A DNA stretch of 8,540 nt from CALWZE01 sp964645785 (GCA_964645785.1 CAZYAV010000062.1:1-8540); one strand, 5' to 3'. Positions 1 to 4,870 are shown, counted from the first letter of the stretch. Program-made: numbers and translations. Notes: a model not told the origin generated them from the letters alone.

Positions 1-501
1 CTGCTTGAGGAAGGATATGTCGGCGTCGAGGCTGCGGCAGGCGATGTGCCCCTCCGGCGAGCCGGCCACCGCGACGGTGAACTTGTCGCCGAACTCGGCG
101 CGCACGAACTTGACCAGCTCGGTGGCGTAGTGCAGGTCGCCGCCGGTGCCCGTCCAGCCAAAGGGCAGGTCGCCGCGCAGCGCGAGCATGTGGTCGATGC
201 CGTGGTCAAGGTAGGTTTGCAGCTGGTCGCGGATCCCCTCGCGGGTGTTGCCGATGCAGGTGAAGTGGGTGACCGGGATGGACTTGCCGCTCTTTTTGAT
301 CGAGTCGAGCACCTCCAGGTTTTTGCCGACGTTGCCGCCGCCCGCGCCGTAGGTGCAGGAGATGTAGTCCGGGTTCAGCTCATACAGATGGTCGAGCACG
401 CCGCCCGCACCGGTCAGCTTTTCCATGCCCGCGTCGGTCTTGGGCGGGAAAACCTCAAACGAAAATGCCATGCGCCTGTCCAGAATTTCGGTGACTTTCA
501 T
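1..501 (-). CDS. metF: Methylenetetrahydrofolate reductase, N-terminal part (runs off left edge)
   Basis: MetF reduces 5,10-methylene-THF to 5-methyl-THF with a flavin cofactor in the cytosol. It supplies methyl groups for methionine synthesis or, in acetogens, for the Wood-Ljungdahl methyl branch. The window holds the first 167 codons, in frame to base 1. Visible family signatures are SFEVFPPK (residues 14-21, containing the catalytic Glu16), TYGAGGG (50-56), HFTCIG (79-84) and LALRGD (106-111). The last visible residues, DADISFLKQ, correspond to the stretch just before the usual AGADF/TQ motif, so a bit more than half of a family of about 290 residues is present. The ATG at 499-501 has an AGGAG site (513-517) 11 bases upstream. 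The next gene upstream in the same direction encodes a 73-aa protein, and the 87-base gap shows no clear terminator, so co-transcription is likely. No SAM riboswitch or T-box is seen. The family call is secure, the electron donor is not. Confidence 0.95.
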   Translation of the reverse strand, partial: MKVTEILDRRMAFSFEVFPPKTDAGMEKLTGAGGVLDHLYELNPDYISCTYGAGGGNVGKNLEVLDSIKKSGKSIPVTHFTCIGNTREGIRDQLQTYLDHGIDHMLALRGDLPFGWTGTGGDLHYATELVKFVRAEFGDKFTVAVAGSPEGHIACRSLDADISFLKQ

Positions 502-588
502 ACGTATACACACTCCTAAGCTTTCAATTTATTGACATCCGGAATCCGTCCCCCCAAAAGGCGGCGTCCGGACTGCAAACCGAGAGGG

Positions 589-810
589 CTACGCAGGGGA
601 AAAGGTGTACCGCTGGCGCAGCCCGGCGCAGTCGACGTCGACAACGACGTCTGTCCCGCCGGCGCGCAGCTCGCACACGGCATTTTTGCCCGCGAAGATG
701 GATTGGACATACAAAAATGGGTCGTCGGTCTCGATTTCCTCAAAAAACACGTCCCGCATCTGGTTGTTTTCGCAGCTGTTAAAAATTTCACGCACCATCT
801 CATACAGCAT
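589..810 (-). CDS. Conserved-looking 73-aa hypothetical protein upstream of metF
   Basis: I do not recognise this protein. It is 73 residues long, soluble and acidic in its N-terminal half. A predicted helix (LYEMVREIFNSCENNQM, residues 2-18) is followed by the acidic strand-like stretch FFEEIETDDP (22-31) and alternating hydrophobic segments (VVVDVDCAG, 55-63). It has three Cys (13, 46, 61) with no metal-binding spacing, no signal peptide and no membrane span. The case for a real gene is an ATG at 808-810, a GGAGG site at 821-825 with a 10-base gap, a good sigma-A promoter at 867-896, and protein-like composition. It lies 87 bases upstream of metF in the same direction and probably shares its transcript. 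A regulatory or accessory role in one-carbon metabolism is only guilt by association. A longer reading in another frame (516-803) is rejected because it has no ribosome binding site and poor composition. Confidence 0.72.
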   Translation of the reverse strand: MLYEMVREIFNSCENNQMRDVFFEEIETDDPFLYVQSIFAGKNAVCELRAGGTDVVVDVDCAGLRQRYTFSPA

Positions 811-866
811 CTGCTCTGTTCCTCCGTGCGCGCGGCCGGCGCAGCAGCCGCTGCTGATACAATTCT

Positions 867-896
867 ATTTTACACTATCCGGCACGCCGGTTGCAA
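867..896 (-). promoter_or_regulatory. Sigma-A promoter for the 73-aa gene and metF, with dyad between -35 and -10
   Basis: On the minus strand, TTGCAA (891-896) and TAAAAT (867-872) are 18 bases apart. The promoter lies 57 bases upstream of the start codon at 810. A perfect 12-base dyad, CCGGC-GT-GCCGG (879-890), fills the middle of the spacer. That is where MerR-type activators or simple repressors can bind, but in GC-rich DNA it may be chance. Confidence 0.6.
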
Positions 897-1261
897 CAGC
901 GGGGCGGCGTTTTTTCCGCTTTTTTCTCCGCAAAGCGAACGGGGTGCCGCGCATTTCTGCCCCAAGCGGATTCCGACGCGCGCCGCAGACGCCTGCGCGG
1001 CCTTGTGCAGCCGGGCGTTGCCCGCCCCGGCGCACTCGGGCAGCCGGCGGAGAGAAGGGGGGCGGCGCGTCCGCTGCCCCCGTGGGAACCCCACGGCCCG
1101 CCGCCGGAAACAGAGGCTCCGCGGCGACGTTTGGCATAGCTGCACCCCGCGCCGCGGCCGGTCGTGAGAAAGGCGGCATGCCCCGCCCCCGCGGCCGCTT
1201 CCCCTTTCGGCCGTTTTGCGGTACACTGAAGGGGAGAAAAGGACGCCGGGAGGGAAGCGCT
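897..1261. other. GC-rich intergenic stretch without a recognisable gene
   Basis: These 365 bases separate the divergent minus-strand promoter (867-896) from the amidohydrolase start. Several frames are open on both strands, but all translate to Arg/Pro/Ala-rich low-complexity sequence with no ribosome binding sites or motifs, as expected from GC-rich non-coding DNA. It holds a short perfect hairpin at 1080-1096 and a NotI-type GCGGCCGC at 1190-1197. A weak -10-like TACACT sits at 1222-1227, about 35 bases before the start codon, with no convincing -35. I see no tRNA, riboswitch or mobile element remnant. Confidence 0.6.
1080..1096. repeat. Perfect 7-bp hairpin in the amidohydrolase upstream region
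   Basis: CCGTGGG (1080-1086) and CCCACGG (1090-1096) are perfect reverse complements around the 3-base loop AAC. No T-run follows on either strand, so it is not a classical terminator. It could be an operator or a chance palindrome. Confidence 0.35.
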
Positions 1262-2122
1262 ATGCCGGGTGAGGCGCACGGGCATATTTTTATGGATGGC
1301 AGGGATTACAAGGCCGCGGCCGCGCGGTACAAAGCCGGGATTGACGAGCCGGATCTGCGGAAAAAGCTGGCGGCCTATCAGGCGGCTGGCATCCGCTTTT
1401 TCCGGGACGGCGGCGACCCCTACGGCGCGTCGCTCGCCGCGCGGCGTCTCGCGCCGGAATACGGGATCGACTATCGCTCGCCCGCGTTCGCCATTCACCG
1501 CAAGGGGCTGTACGGCGGCATAGTCGGCCGCAGCTTTGAGACGATGCGGGACTATCACGCGCTGGTGCGGGAAGCGGCGGCGCAGCGCGCCGACTTTATC
1601 AAAATCATGGTGTCGGGCATCATGGATTTTTCACAGTTTGGGGTGCTGTCCTGCCCGCCGCTCGAGCGGGCGCAGATTGCCGAGATGGTCGCCATTGCGC
1701 ACGGCGAGGGGTTCGCGGTCATGGCGCACGCAAACGGCGAGGCCGTGCAAAGCGCGCTTGAGGCCGGGGTGGACAGCATCGAGCACGGCAATTACCCCGG
1801 TGCGGACTGCGTCCGGCTGTTTGCCGAGACGGGGGCGTTCTTTGTGCCGACCCTCTCGCCCGCCGCGAACCTGCTTGGCTGCGGGCGGTTCCCCGACAAA
1901 GTGGTGAACCGGATTCATCAGGCGCACCTTGCCTTTGTGCGGCAGTGCGCCGGGGCGGGGGTGCGGATTGTGTGCGGCAGCGACGCCGGCGCCTATCTTG
2001 TCCCACACGCCCGCGGCACGCAGGACGAGGCGGCCTATCTCGCCGAAGCCGGCCTTTCCCCCGAAACGCTCGAGGCGAACGAGCGGCTCCTCGCCGCGCG
2101 GTTCACCCGCGGGGGCGTCTGA
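1262..2122 (+). CDS. Metal-dependent amidohydrolase family protein (286 aa)
   Basis: This is a TIM-barrel amidohydrolase (PF01979 type), a cytosolic hydrolase of amide, ester or cyclic C-N bonds. The substrate cannot be read from the sequence. The full metal-site set is present in order: HGH (His6, His8) at the end of strand 1, Lys114 in DFIKIMVSG (the carboxylated bridging Lys of binuclear members), His156 in VMAHANGE, His175 in DSIEHG, and Asp241 in CGSDAG. Other family-like stretches are HIFMDG (8-13), FFRDGGD (46-52) and PTLSP (196-200). The start is ATG 1262 because GGGAGGG (1248-1254) lies 7 bases upstream and the HxH motif begins at residue 6. The open frame continues far upstream, but that part is low-complexity sequence and antisense to the 73-aa gene. 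It lacks the small beta-sandwich domain of hydantoinase-like enzymes, giving a compact one-domain enzyme. It converges on the cooT-type gene and appears to be transcribed alone. Confidence 0.88.
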   Translation: MPGEAHGHIFMDGRDYKAAAARYKAGIDEPDLRKKLAAYQAAGIRFFRDGGDPYGASLAARRLAPEYGIDYRSPAFAIHRKGLYGGIVGRSFETMRDYHALVREAAAQRADFIKIMVSGIMDFSQFGVLSCPPLERAQIAEMVAIAHGEGFAVMAHANGEAVQSALEAGVDSIEHGNYPGADCVRLFAETGAFFVPTLSPAANLLGCGRFPDKVVNRIHQAHLAFVRQCAGAGVRIVCGSDAGAYLVPHARGTQDEAAYLAEAGLSPETLEANERLLAARFTRGGV

Positions 2123-2133
2123 GAGACACGCGC

Positions 2134-2158
2134 ACGCCCGAGGCGGCGCCCCGGGCGT
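2134..2158. terminator. Hairpin between convergent amidohydrolase and CooT genes (possible terminator)
   Basis: ACGCCCG (2134-2140) pairs with CGGGCGT (2152-2158) around an 11-base GC-rich loop. It lies between the amidohydrolase stop at 2122 and the CooT stop at 2173, where both transcripts should end. There is no T-run on either side, so intrinsic termination would be weak. Position is the main argument. Confidence 0.35.
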
Positions 2159-2172
2159 AACGGCGGTTGAGA

Positions 2173-2364
2173 TCAGGCCTGGCAGTCGACGATGACGACC
2201 CCGTTGACCAGGTCGGCGGACACAATCTGGCCGACAAGGTCAAGCTCGGTTTGCAGGATGTCGGTCAGCTTAATCTGATCGCCCCGCACGTTGATCTTCA
2301 TCACATTGCGGCAGAGAACATTGTTGTCCGCCGCGCTTTTGTTGTAAACAGTCGAAAGACACAT
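2173..2364 (-). CDS. cooT: CooT-family nickel-binding protein (63 aa)
   Basis: This small soluble protein matches the CooT family (PF10133). CooT of Rhodospirillum rubrum is a homodimer that binds one nickel ion through Cys2 and helps mature carbon monoxide dehydrogenase. The family signature is clear: MC-STVY at the N-terminus with Cys2 in place, the central NNVLCRNVMKI stretch, GDQIKLTDIL, and a closing run of strands ending VIVDC. The length is typical of the family. The ATG at 2362-2364 is preceded by GGGAGG (2373-2378) with 8 bases between. It is the last gene of a minus-strand set, 158 bases after the His-rich protein gene, and the spacer has repeats and hairpins described separately. 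Homologues occur widely in anaerobes without CODH, so a CODH role here is inference. A general nickel-carrier role is the safer reading. Confidence 0.85.
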   Translation of the reverse strand: MCLSTVYNKSAADNNVLCRNVMKINVRGDQIKLTDILQTELDLVGQIVSADLVNGVVIVDCQA

Positions 2365-2381
2365 ACAAATATCCTCCCAAT

Positions 2382-2434
2382 GGCAGAACAGATGGCGGCT
2401 TGCCCGGTGAAAACCCGGCCGGGCAGAACAGATG
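2382..2434 (-). repeat. 13-bp direct repeat and competing hairpins in the CooT leader
   Basis: GGCAGAACAGATG (plus strand) occurs at 2382-2394 and exactly again at 2422-2434, a 40-base offset. Read as minus-strand RNA, the upstream copy can fold as GGGCA-UCUGUUC-UGCCC. The same UGCCC can instead pair with CCGGGCA downstream (stem UGCCCGG/CCGGGCA, about 2401-2425). The two stems exclude each other. The downstream copy ends only a few bases before the CooT ribosome binding site at 2373-2378. It may be a tandem operator, a regulatory leader or a small duplication. Confidence 0.5.
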
Positions 2435-2522
2435 CCCGCGCCCGGCAGGCCGCTTTTTTGGAAAAATCGCTGCGCGGATTTCGCCCCAAAAGACCCGGGC
2501 GTTTTGCGCCGCGGCGGCCGCT

Positions 2523-2819
2523 TTATTTCAGCGCGTCCTTAATCGAGGCAAGCACCGCCGCCAGGCGCACGTTGCCCTTCTGATACTCCTCAATCACCGC
2601 ACTCATCTGGTTGGACGCGTCCGCAAGCCCCATCGTCTCCAGCTGCTGCTTGATGGTCTCCAGCTCGATTGTGTGGTGCTCGTTGTGCTTGAGCATATAG
2701 TCAAGCAGCGCGACGGTCTCGTTGCCGCCCGCGTCGCCGTGGTCATGGTCGTGGCTGTGGACATGGTCGTGGGTGTGGCCGCAGTCCCCGTGGCAGTGGT
2801 CGTGATGTCCCTCATGCAT
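2523..2819 (-). CDS. Histidine-rich metal-binding protein with helical C-terminal domain (98 aa)
   Basis: The first 27 residues carry 12 His in HxH-type runs (positions 2, 5, 6, 8, 10, 15, 17, 19, 21, 23, 25, 27) with Asp/Gly spacers and Cys9 and Cys13, typical of a nickel (or cobalt/zinc) storage or delivery tail. From about residue 33 the protein is a predicted helical domain (TVALLDYMLKHNEHHTIELE, then IKQQLETMGL and VIEEYQKGNVRLAAVLASI) with three more His (45, 48, 49). No signal peptide is seen, so it is cytosolic. The start is ATG 2817-2819 with AAGGAGA at 2829-2835 (9-base gap), behind a strong promoter at 2879-2907. The gene lies directly upstream of the CooT gene. In R. rubrum the His-rich partner of CooT is CooJ, with a coiled-coil part and a His-rich C-terminus. 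This protein has the reverse order, so CooJ-like in role is inference, not homology shown here. Confidence 0.82.
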   Translation of the reverse strand: MHEGHHDHCHGDCGHTHDHVHSHDHDHGDAGGNETVALLDYMLKHNEHHTIELETIKQQLETMGLADASNQMSAVIEEYQKGNVRLAAVLASIKDALK

Positions 2820-2878
2820 ACTCTATCGTCTCCTTTTTGCGTTGTCTTTTTTACTGGTATTTCCCTTTGAACAAGGAA

Positions 2879-2907
2879 AGTATACCACATTGTCTTTTTT
2901 TTCACAA
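2879..2907 (-). promoter_or_regulatory. Strong sigma-A promoter for the His-rich/CooT genes
   Basis: On the minus strand, TTGTGA (-35, 2902-2907) and TATACT (-10, 2879-2884) are separated by 17 bases, and TGG just before the -10 makes an extended -10. The spacer begins with an A-tract. It is 60 bases upstream of the His-rich start codon, inside an AT-rich island (about 2820-2945) that stands out from the GC-rich surroundings. It lets the pair be expressed independently of the DUF3842 gene. Confidence 0.7.
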
Positions 2908-2954
2908 CATATTTGCGAAAAAAGAATTACATGTTTCTTTTTATGCGGCGGCGC

Positions 2955-3377
2955 TCAGCGCGCGGCGTCGGCCGCGACATAGGCGCTCACCTCGTCGGCC
3001 AGCAGCTTGATATAGTCGGACAACCCCATGCTCTGGGTGCCGACGACCGAGATGCGGCACTGGGACATGGGGATGAGGATTTTTTTGGCGCGGCTCTCGC
3101 TGACGGCGAGCGCCATGGCGGGGGTGATTTCCCCCAGCAGGGCGTTGGCCTGGATGATGCCGATGGGGCCGGCGATGATGTCCGCGTCCGCGCTGGCGAC
3201 GATCACCGGATTTTCCCCCGTCACCGCGCAGCTTGCGCCCGCCCGCAGCATGTTGGACGCGGCGATGCTGTTTGTGCCGATTGCGGTAATCTCCTCGTTG
3301 GGCAGGCTTTTGCGCAGCTGCTCGACAATCGCCTTGCCGATGCTGCCGCCCTGTCCGTCTATGACGACAATTTTCAA
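2955..3377 (-). CDS. DUF3842 family protein (140 aa, probable TTG start)
   Basis: This matches the DUF3842 family (PF12953), short clostridial proteins of unknown function. The N-terminus KIVVIDGQGGSIGK (residues 2-15) is a glycine-rich beta-turn-alpha like a Rossmann nucleotide site. Further family stretches are AIGTNSIAASNMLRAGA (32-48), GPIGIIQANALLGEITPAM (70-88) and KKILIPMSQC (98-107). It appears cytosolic, with no membrane span. I chose TTG 3375-3377 because AAAGGA lies 8 bases upstream and the start then aligns with the family's usual M-K-I-x-VIDGQGG. The in-frame ATG at 3384-3386 adds only MNQ and has AAGG directly against it with no spacing. The gene lies between a tRNA terminator and the His-rich gene promoter. 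No good promoter of its own is seen, only a GC hairpin in the leader at 3412-3428. A functional link with the nickel-type genes is inferred from position alone. Confidence 0.88.
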   Translation of the reverse strand: MKIVVIDGQGGSIGKAIVEQLRKSLPNEEITAIGTNSIAASNMLRAGASCAVTGENPVIVASADADIIAGPIGIIQANALLGEITPAMALAVSESRAKKILIPMSQCRISVVGTQSMGLSDYIKLLADEVSAYVAADAAR

Positions 3378-3411
3378 CTGATTCATCCTTTCGGGTTGTG
3401 TTTTTCGCCTT

Positions 3412-3428
3412 GCGCGCTCCCTGCGCGC
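3412..3428 (-). repeat. GC hairpin in the DUF3842 leader
   Basis: GCGCGC (3412-3417) and GCGCGC (3423-3428) pair around the loop TCCCT. It lies 35 bases upstream of the TTG start. No T-run follows on the minus strand, so it may be a leader stem or an mRNA stabiliser rather than a terminator. Confidence 0.35.
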
Positions 3429-3474
3429 CCTGTGCGAATGCGCGGCGCTTCCGCCCCGGGGTTCCCTGCGGCCG

Positions 3475-3512
3475 AACAAATAACAAGAGGCCGCCGCGGA
3501 ATGCGGCGGCCT
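3475..3512 (-). terminator. Intrinsic terminator of the tRNA-Arg gene
   Basis: A perfect 10-bp stem (3488-3497 with 3503-3512, loop 3498-3502) reads on the minus strand as AGGCCGCCGC / GCGGCGGCCT, followed by the T-rich CTTGTTATTTGTT. It starts only two bases after the tRNA's CCA end, so the primary transcript has almost no other 3' trailer. Confidence 0.85.
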
Positions 3513-3514
3513 GC

Positions 3515-3589
3515 TGGCACCCCCAACAGGAATCGAACCTGTAACTGAGTCTTAGGAGGACCCCGTTATATCCATTTAACTATGGGGGC
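3515..3589 (-). tRNA. tRNA-Arg, anticodon CCT
   Basis: These 75 bases fold as a full cloverleaf. The acceptor GCCCCCA pairs with TGGGGGT (position 1 makes a G-U wobble). The D arm is GTTA...TAAC. The anticodon stem GGGTC/GACTC (one G-U) closes loop CTCCTAA, giving anticodon CCT (plus-strand 3554-3556), which reads AGG. The variable loop is four bases. The T arm ACAGG-TTCGATT-CCTGT is canonical. The discriminator is G and CCA is encoded. A promoter (3618-3645) and an abutting terminator (3475-3512) make it a stand-alone unit. No duplicated 3' end is seen in the window, so there is no sign of an element integrated here. Confidence 0.97.
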
Positions 3590-3600
3590 AAAACCGTCCG

Positions 3601-3655
3601 GCCTGCCTGTACTGATTATGATACCATATTTCAGCCAAAAATCAAACAGGCAGGC
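3601..3655. repeat. 10-bp perfect inverted repeat flanking the tRNA promoter
   Basis: GCCTGCCTGT (3601-3610) and ACAGGCAGGC (3646-3655) are exact reverse complements separated by 35 bases. Together they enclose both the -10 and -35 of the tRNA-Arg promoter. An operator pair is possible, but one such repeat could also occur by chance in a window of this size. Confidence 0.45.
3618..3645 (-). promoter_or_regulatory. Sigma-A promoter of tRNA-Arg
   Basis: On the minus strand, TTGATT (-35, 3640-3645), a 16-base spacer ending in TGG (extended -10), and TATCAT (-10, 3618-3623). The -10 box lies about 29 bases before the mature tRNA 5' end. Confidence 0.65.
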
Positions 3656-3734
3656 GGCGATTTTTGCGCGGCGGCGGCGGAACGGGCGGCAAGGTGCCGC
3701 CGCACGTCCCCAAAAATCCGCGCGGCGGGTTGCT

Positions 3735-3763
3735 TTGCTAAACCGTGCGGAATGTGCTATACT
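3735..3763 (+). promoter_or_regulatory. Sigma-A promoter for the CBM9-like/DUF1540 cassette
   Basis: TTGCTA (-35, 3735-3740), a 17-base spacer ending in TGC (extended -10), and TATACT (-10, 3758-3763). Transcription should begin near 3770, leaving a leader of about 45 bases before ATG 3816. This is one of the best promoter matches in the window. Confidence 0.72.
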
Positions 3764-3815
3764 AAAACTGCGGGAACCTTGGGTTCGTGCAAAACGGGTT
3801 TGAGGGTTGAGCGGA

Positions 3816-4385
3816 ATGTTTCTGATCAGCATTATGGACGAAGAGCCGCGCCTGGACACGATGCCGGTGCTTAAAACGACCGAGTATCCCTGGACGCAGG
3901 ACAGCTTTCGCCCGCTGTGCTATTGCCGGTGCGCGGTGTGCAGGGGGCGGGGCGTGCTGTTTGATTTGCAGGCGTTTGAGCGCGACCCGGCCGTGCACGA
4001 AACCGGCGAGCTGCTGGACGACAGCTGCGCGGCGGTCACCTTCCGCTTTTTTGCGGGCGGCCTGCTGACGGTGGCGGTCAATGCGGCGCAGGATTACCGG
4101 GTGTATCTGGACGGCGAGCCTATTGAGTGCGCGCTGTCCGTCCGGGGATATTCCGGGGTGGACGAGCAGGGCTGGTACTGGGGCGCGCGGTTCCTCCTCC
4201 CGGACGAGCTGCTTTCCCGCGTGTATGGGGAGAGCGAAATCCGCGACGGGCATAGGATGGAGGGGAACATCTTCAAATTCAAGCGCACCGGCAGCCGCGC
4301 CTACATCGGGGCGGTCGCGCCCATGCGGGATCTGTTCATCTTCTCCGAAAAGAATCTGAGCGAGTTTCGGGCGGTTGCGTATTGA
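3816..4385 (+). CDS. CBM9-like domain protein with N-terminal Cys cluster (189 aa)
   Basis: The C-terminal two thirds resemble the small CBM9-like (carbohydrate-binding family 9-like) proteins of Firmicutes. The resemblance rests on the order of elements: VTFRFFAGGLLTVAVNAAQD (74-93) and YRVYLDGE (94-101), then DEQGWYWGARFLLPDELL (116-133), MEGNIFKFKR (148-157) and the closing IFSEKNLSEF (175-184). There is no signal peptide, so extracellular sugar binding is doubtful. Residues 35-42 read CYCRCAVC (C-x-C-x-C-x2-C), which I do not know from CBM9 and which could bind metal. The start is ATG 3816 with GAGGG at 3802-3806 (9-base gap). A TTG at 3807 is in frame but overlaps the ribosome binding region. 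A clear promoter precedes it at 3735-3763. It is the first gene of a probable three-gene cassette. The domain call is by eye and moderate; the substrate is unknown. Confidence 0.75.
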   Translation: MFLISIMDEEPRLDTMPVLKTTEYPWTQDSFRPLCYCRCAVCRGRGVLFDLQAFERDPAVHETGELLDDSCAAVTFRFFAGGLLTVAVNAAQDYRVYLDGEPIECALSVRGYSGVDEQGWYWGARFLLPDELLSRVYGESEIRDGHRMEGNIFKFKRTGSRAYIGAVAPMRDLFIFSEKNLSEFRAVAY

Positions 4386-4422
4386 CCCGCCCGCACGATT
4401 GGGAATAAGGAGGCTGTTTGTC

Positions 4423-4557
4423 ATGAAATGGATACTCAGTTTTATCGCGGCAATTGCCGCGCTGGCGGCGGCCTGTGCTGTCGCGAGCGGGGGTCGGGCG
4501 TTCCTGCGGGAGAATTTCCGCAAATATATCACCCTGCGGCGCACCGACCGCGCCTGA
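4423..4557 (+). CDS. Small single-span membrane peptide (44 aa)
   Basis: I do not recognise this peptide. It has a short basic N-terminus (MK), one hydrophobic Ala-rich segment (residues 3-22, ILSFIAAIAALAAACAVA at its core) and an Arg-rich tail, FLRENFRKYITLRRTDR (27-43), so it is probably anchored with the tail in the cytosol. Cys18 follows AAA, a poor lipobox, so a lipoprotein is unlikely but not excluded. The start ATG 4423 has a near-perfect AAGGAGG (4407-4413) with a 9-base gap. An in-frame ATG at 4375 overlaps the preceding gene and has no site. It sits 37 bases after the CBM9-like gene and 63 bases before the DUF1540 gene, consistent with one transcript. Confidence 0.65.
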   Translation: MKWILSFIAAIAALAAACAVASGGRAFLRENFRKYITLRRTDRA

Positions 4558-4620
4558 GCAGTTGTATAAGACCGTGCCGGCCGGGCAACAATAGGCATAA
4601 AACCGGAAGGAAGTGTTTTT

Positions 4621-4845
4621 ATGTCTGAGAGACCGAACCGGCACATCCAGTGCAATGTGAAGGACTGCAAAAACCACTGTGAGCGGGAGAATTACTGCAC
4701 CCTTGACTGTATCTGTGTCGGCGGGGGGCACGGAGATCCCGAGTTTTGCAGCTCGGTCGACTGCCGCTCGTATGTCAGCAGCGACGTCTGGCCGCCGACC
4801 CAGCTGAACTGCGGGGATCGCTGGCCGGGCTTGGGTAGCCTTTGA
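4621..4845 (+). CDS. DUF1540 domain Cys-rich protein (74 aa)
   Basis: The pattern HIQCNVKDCKNH...YCTLDCICVG...DCRSY matches DUF1540 (PF07561), a small Firmicutes domain of unknown function whose conserved cysteines probably bind metal. The core Cys are 11, 16, 26 and 48. There are nine Cys in total (also 20, 30, 32, 43, 64), more than the core needs. The C-terminal tail from residue 52 (WPPTQLNCGDRWPGLG) lies outside the domain. No signal or membrane segment is seen. The start ATG 4621 has AAGGAAG (4607-4613) with a 7-base gap. It is the last gene of the cassette, followed by a 12-bp hairpin at 4871-4898. Confidence 0.8.
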   Translation: MSERPNRHIQCNVKDCKNHCERENYCTLDCICVGGGHGDPEFCSSVDCRSYVSSDVWPPTQLNCGDRWPGLGSL

Positions 4846-4870
4846 CCCGCTTAATTTCAACGAAACCGGC

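Noticed and set aside
502..588. SAM riboswitch or T-box upstream of metF
   Set aside because: The 87-base gap is too short and lacks the conserved T-box or S-box core sequences.
605..1261. Open frame continuing upstream of the amidohydrolase ATG to about base 605
   Set aside because: The upstream part is Arg/Ala/Pro-rich low-complexity sequence, runs antisense to the 73-aa gene, and adds nothing of the amidohydrolase family. The ATG at 1262 has a good ribosome binding site.
2755..2815. Tandem-repeat-like GTGG/CATGG pattern that could be taken for a repeat array
   Set aside because: It is the reverse complement of the His/Asp/Gly codons in the His-rich N-terminus, so it is explained by coding sequence.
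3515..3589. tRNA-Arg as an integration site for a mobile element
   Set aside because: No integrase gene and no second copy of the tRNA 3' end were seen in the window.
4423..4557. 44-aa peptide as a lipoprotein (LAAAC)
   Set aside because: The residue at -3 is Ala rather than Leu and no protein domain follows beyond a short basic tail, so a plain membrane span is the simpler reading.
3762..4670. Long open frame on the minus strand across the CBM9-like and membrane peptide genes
   Set aside because: It is antisense to two genes with promoter and ribosome binding sites, and its translation shows no family features.
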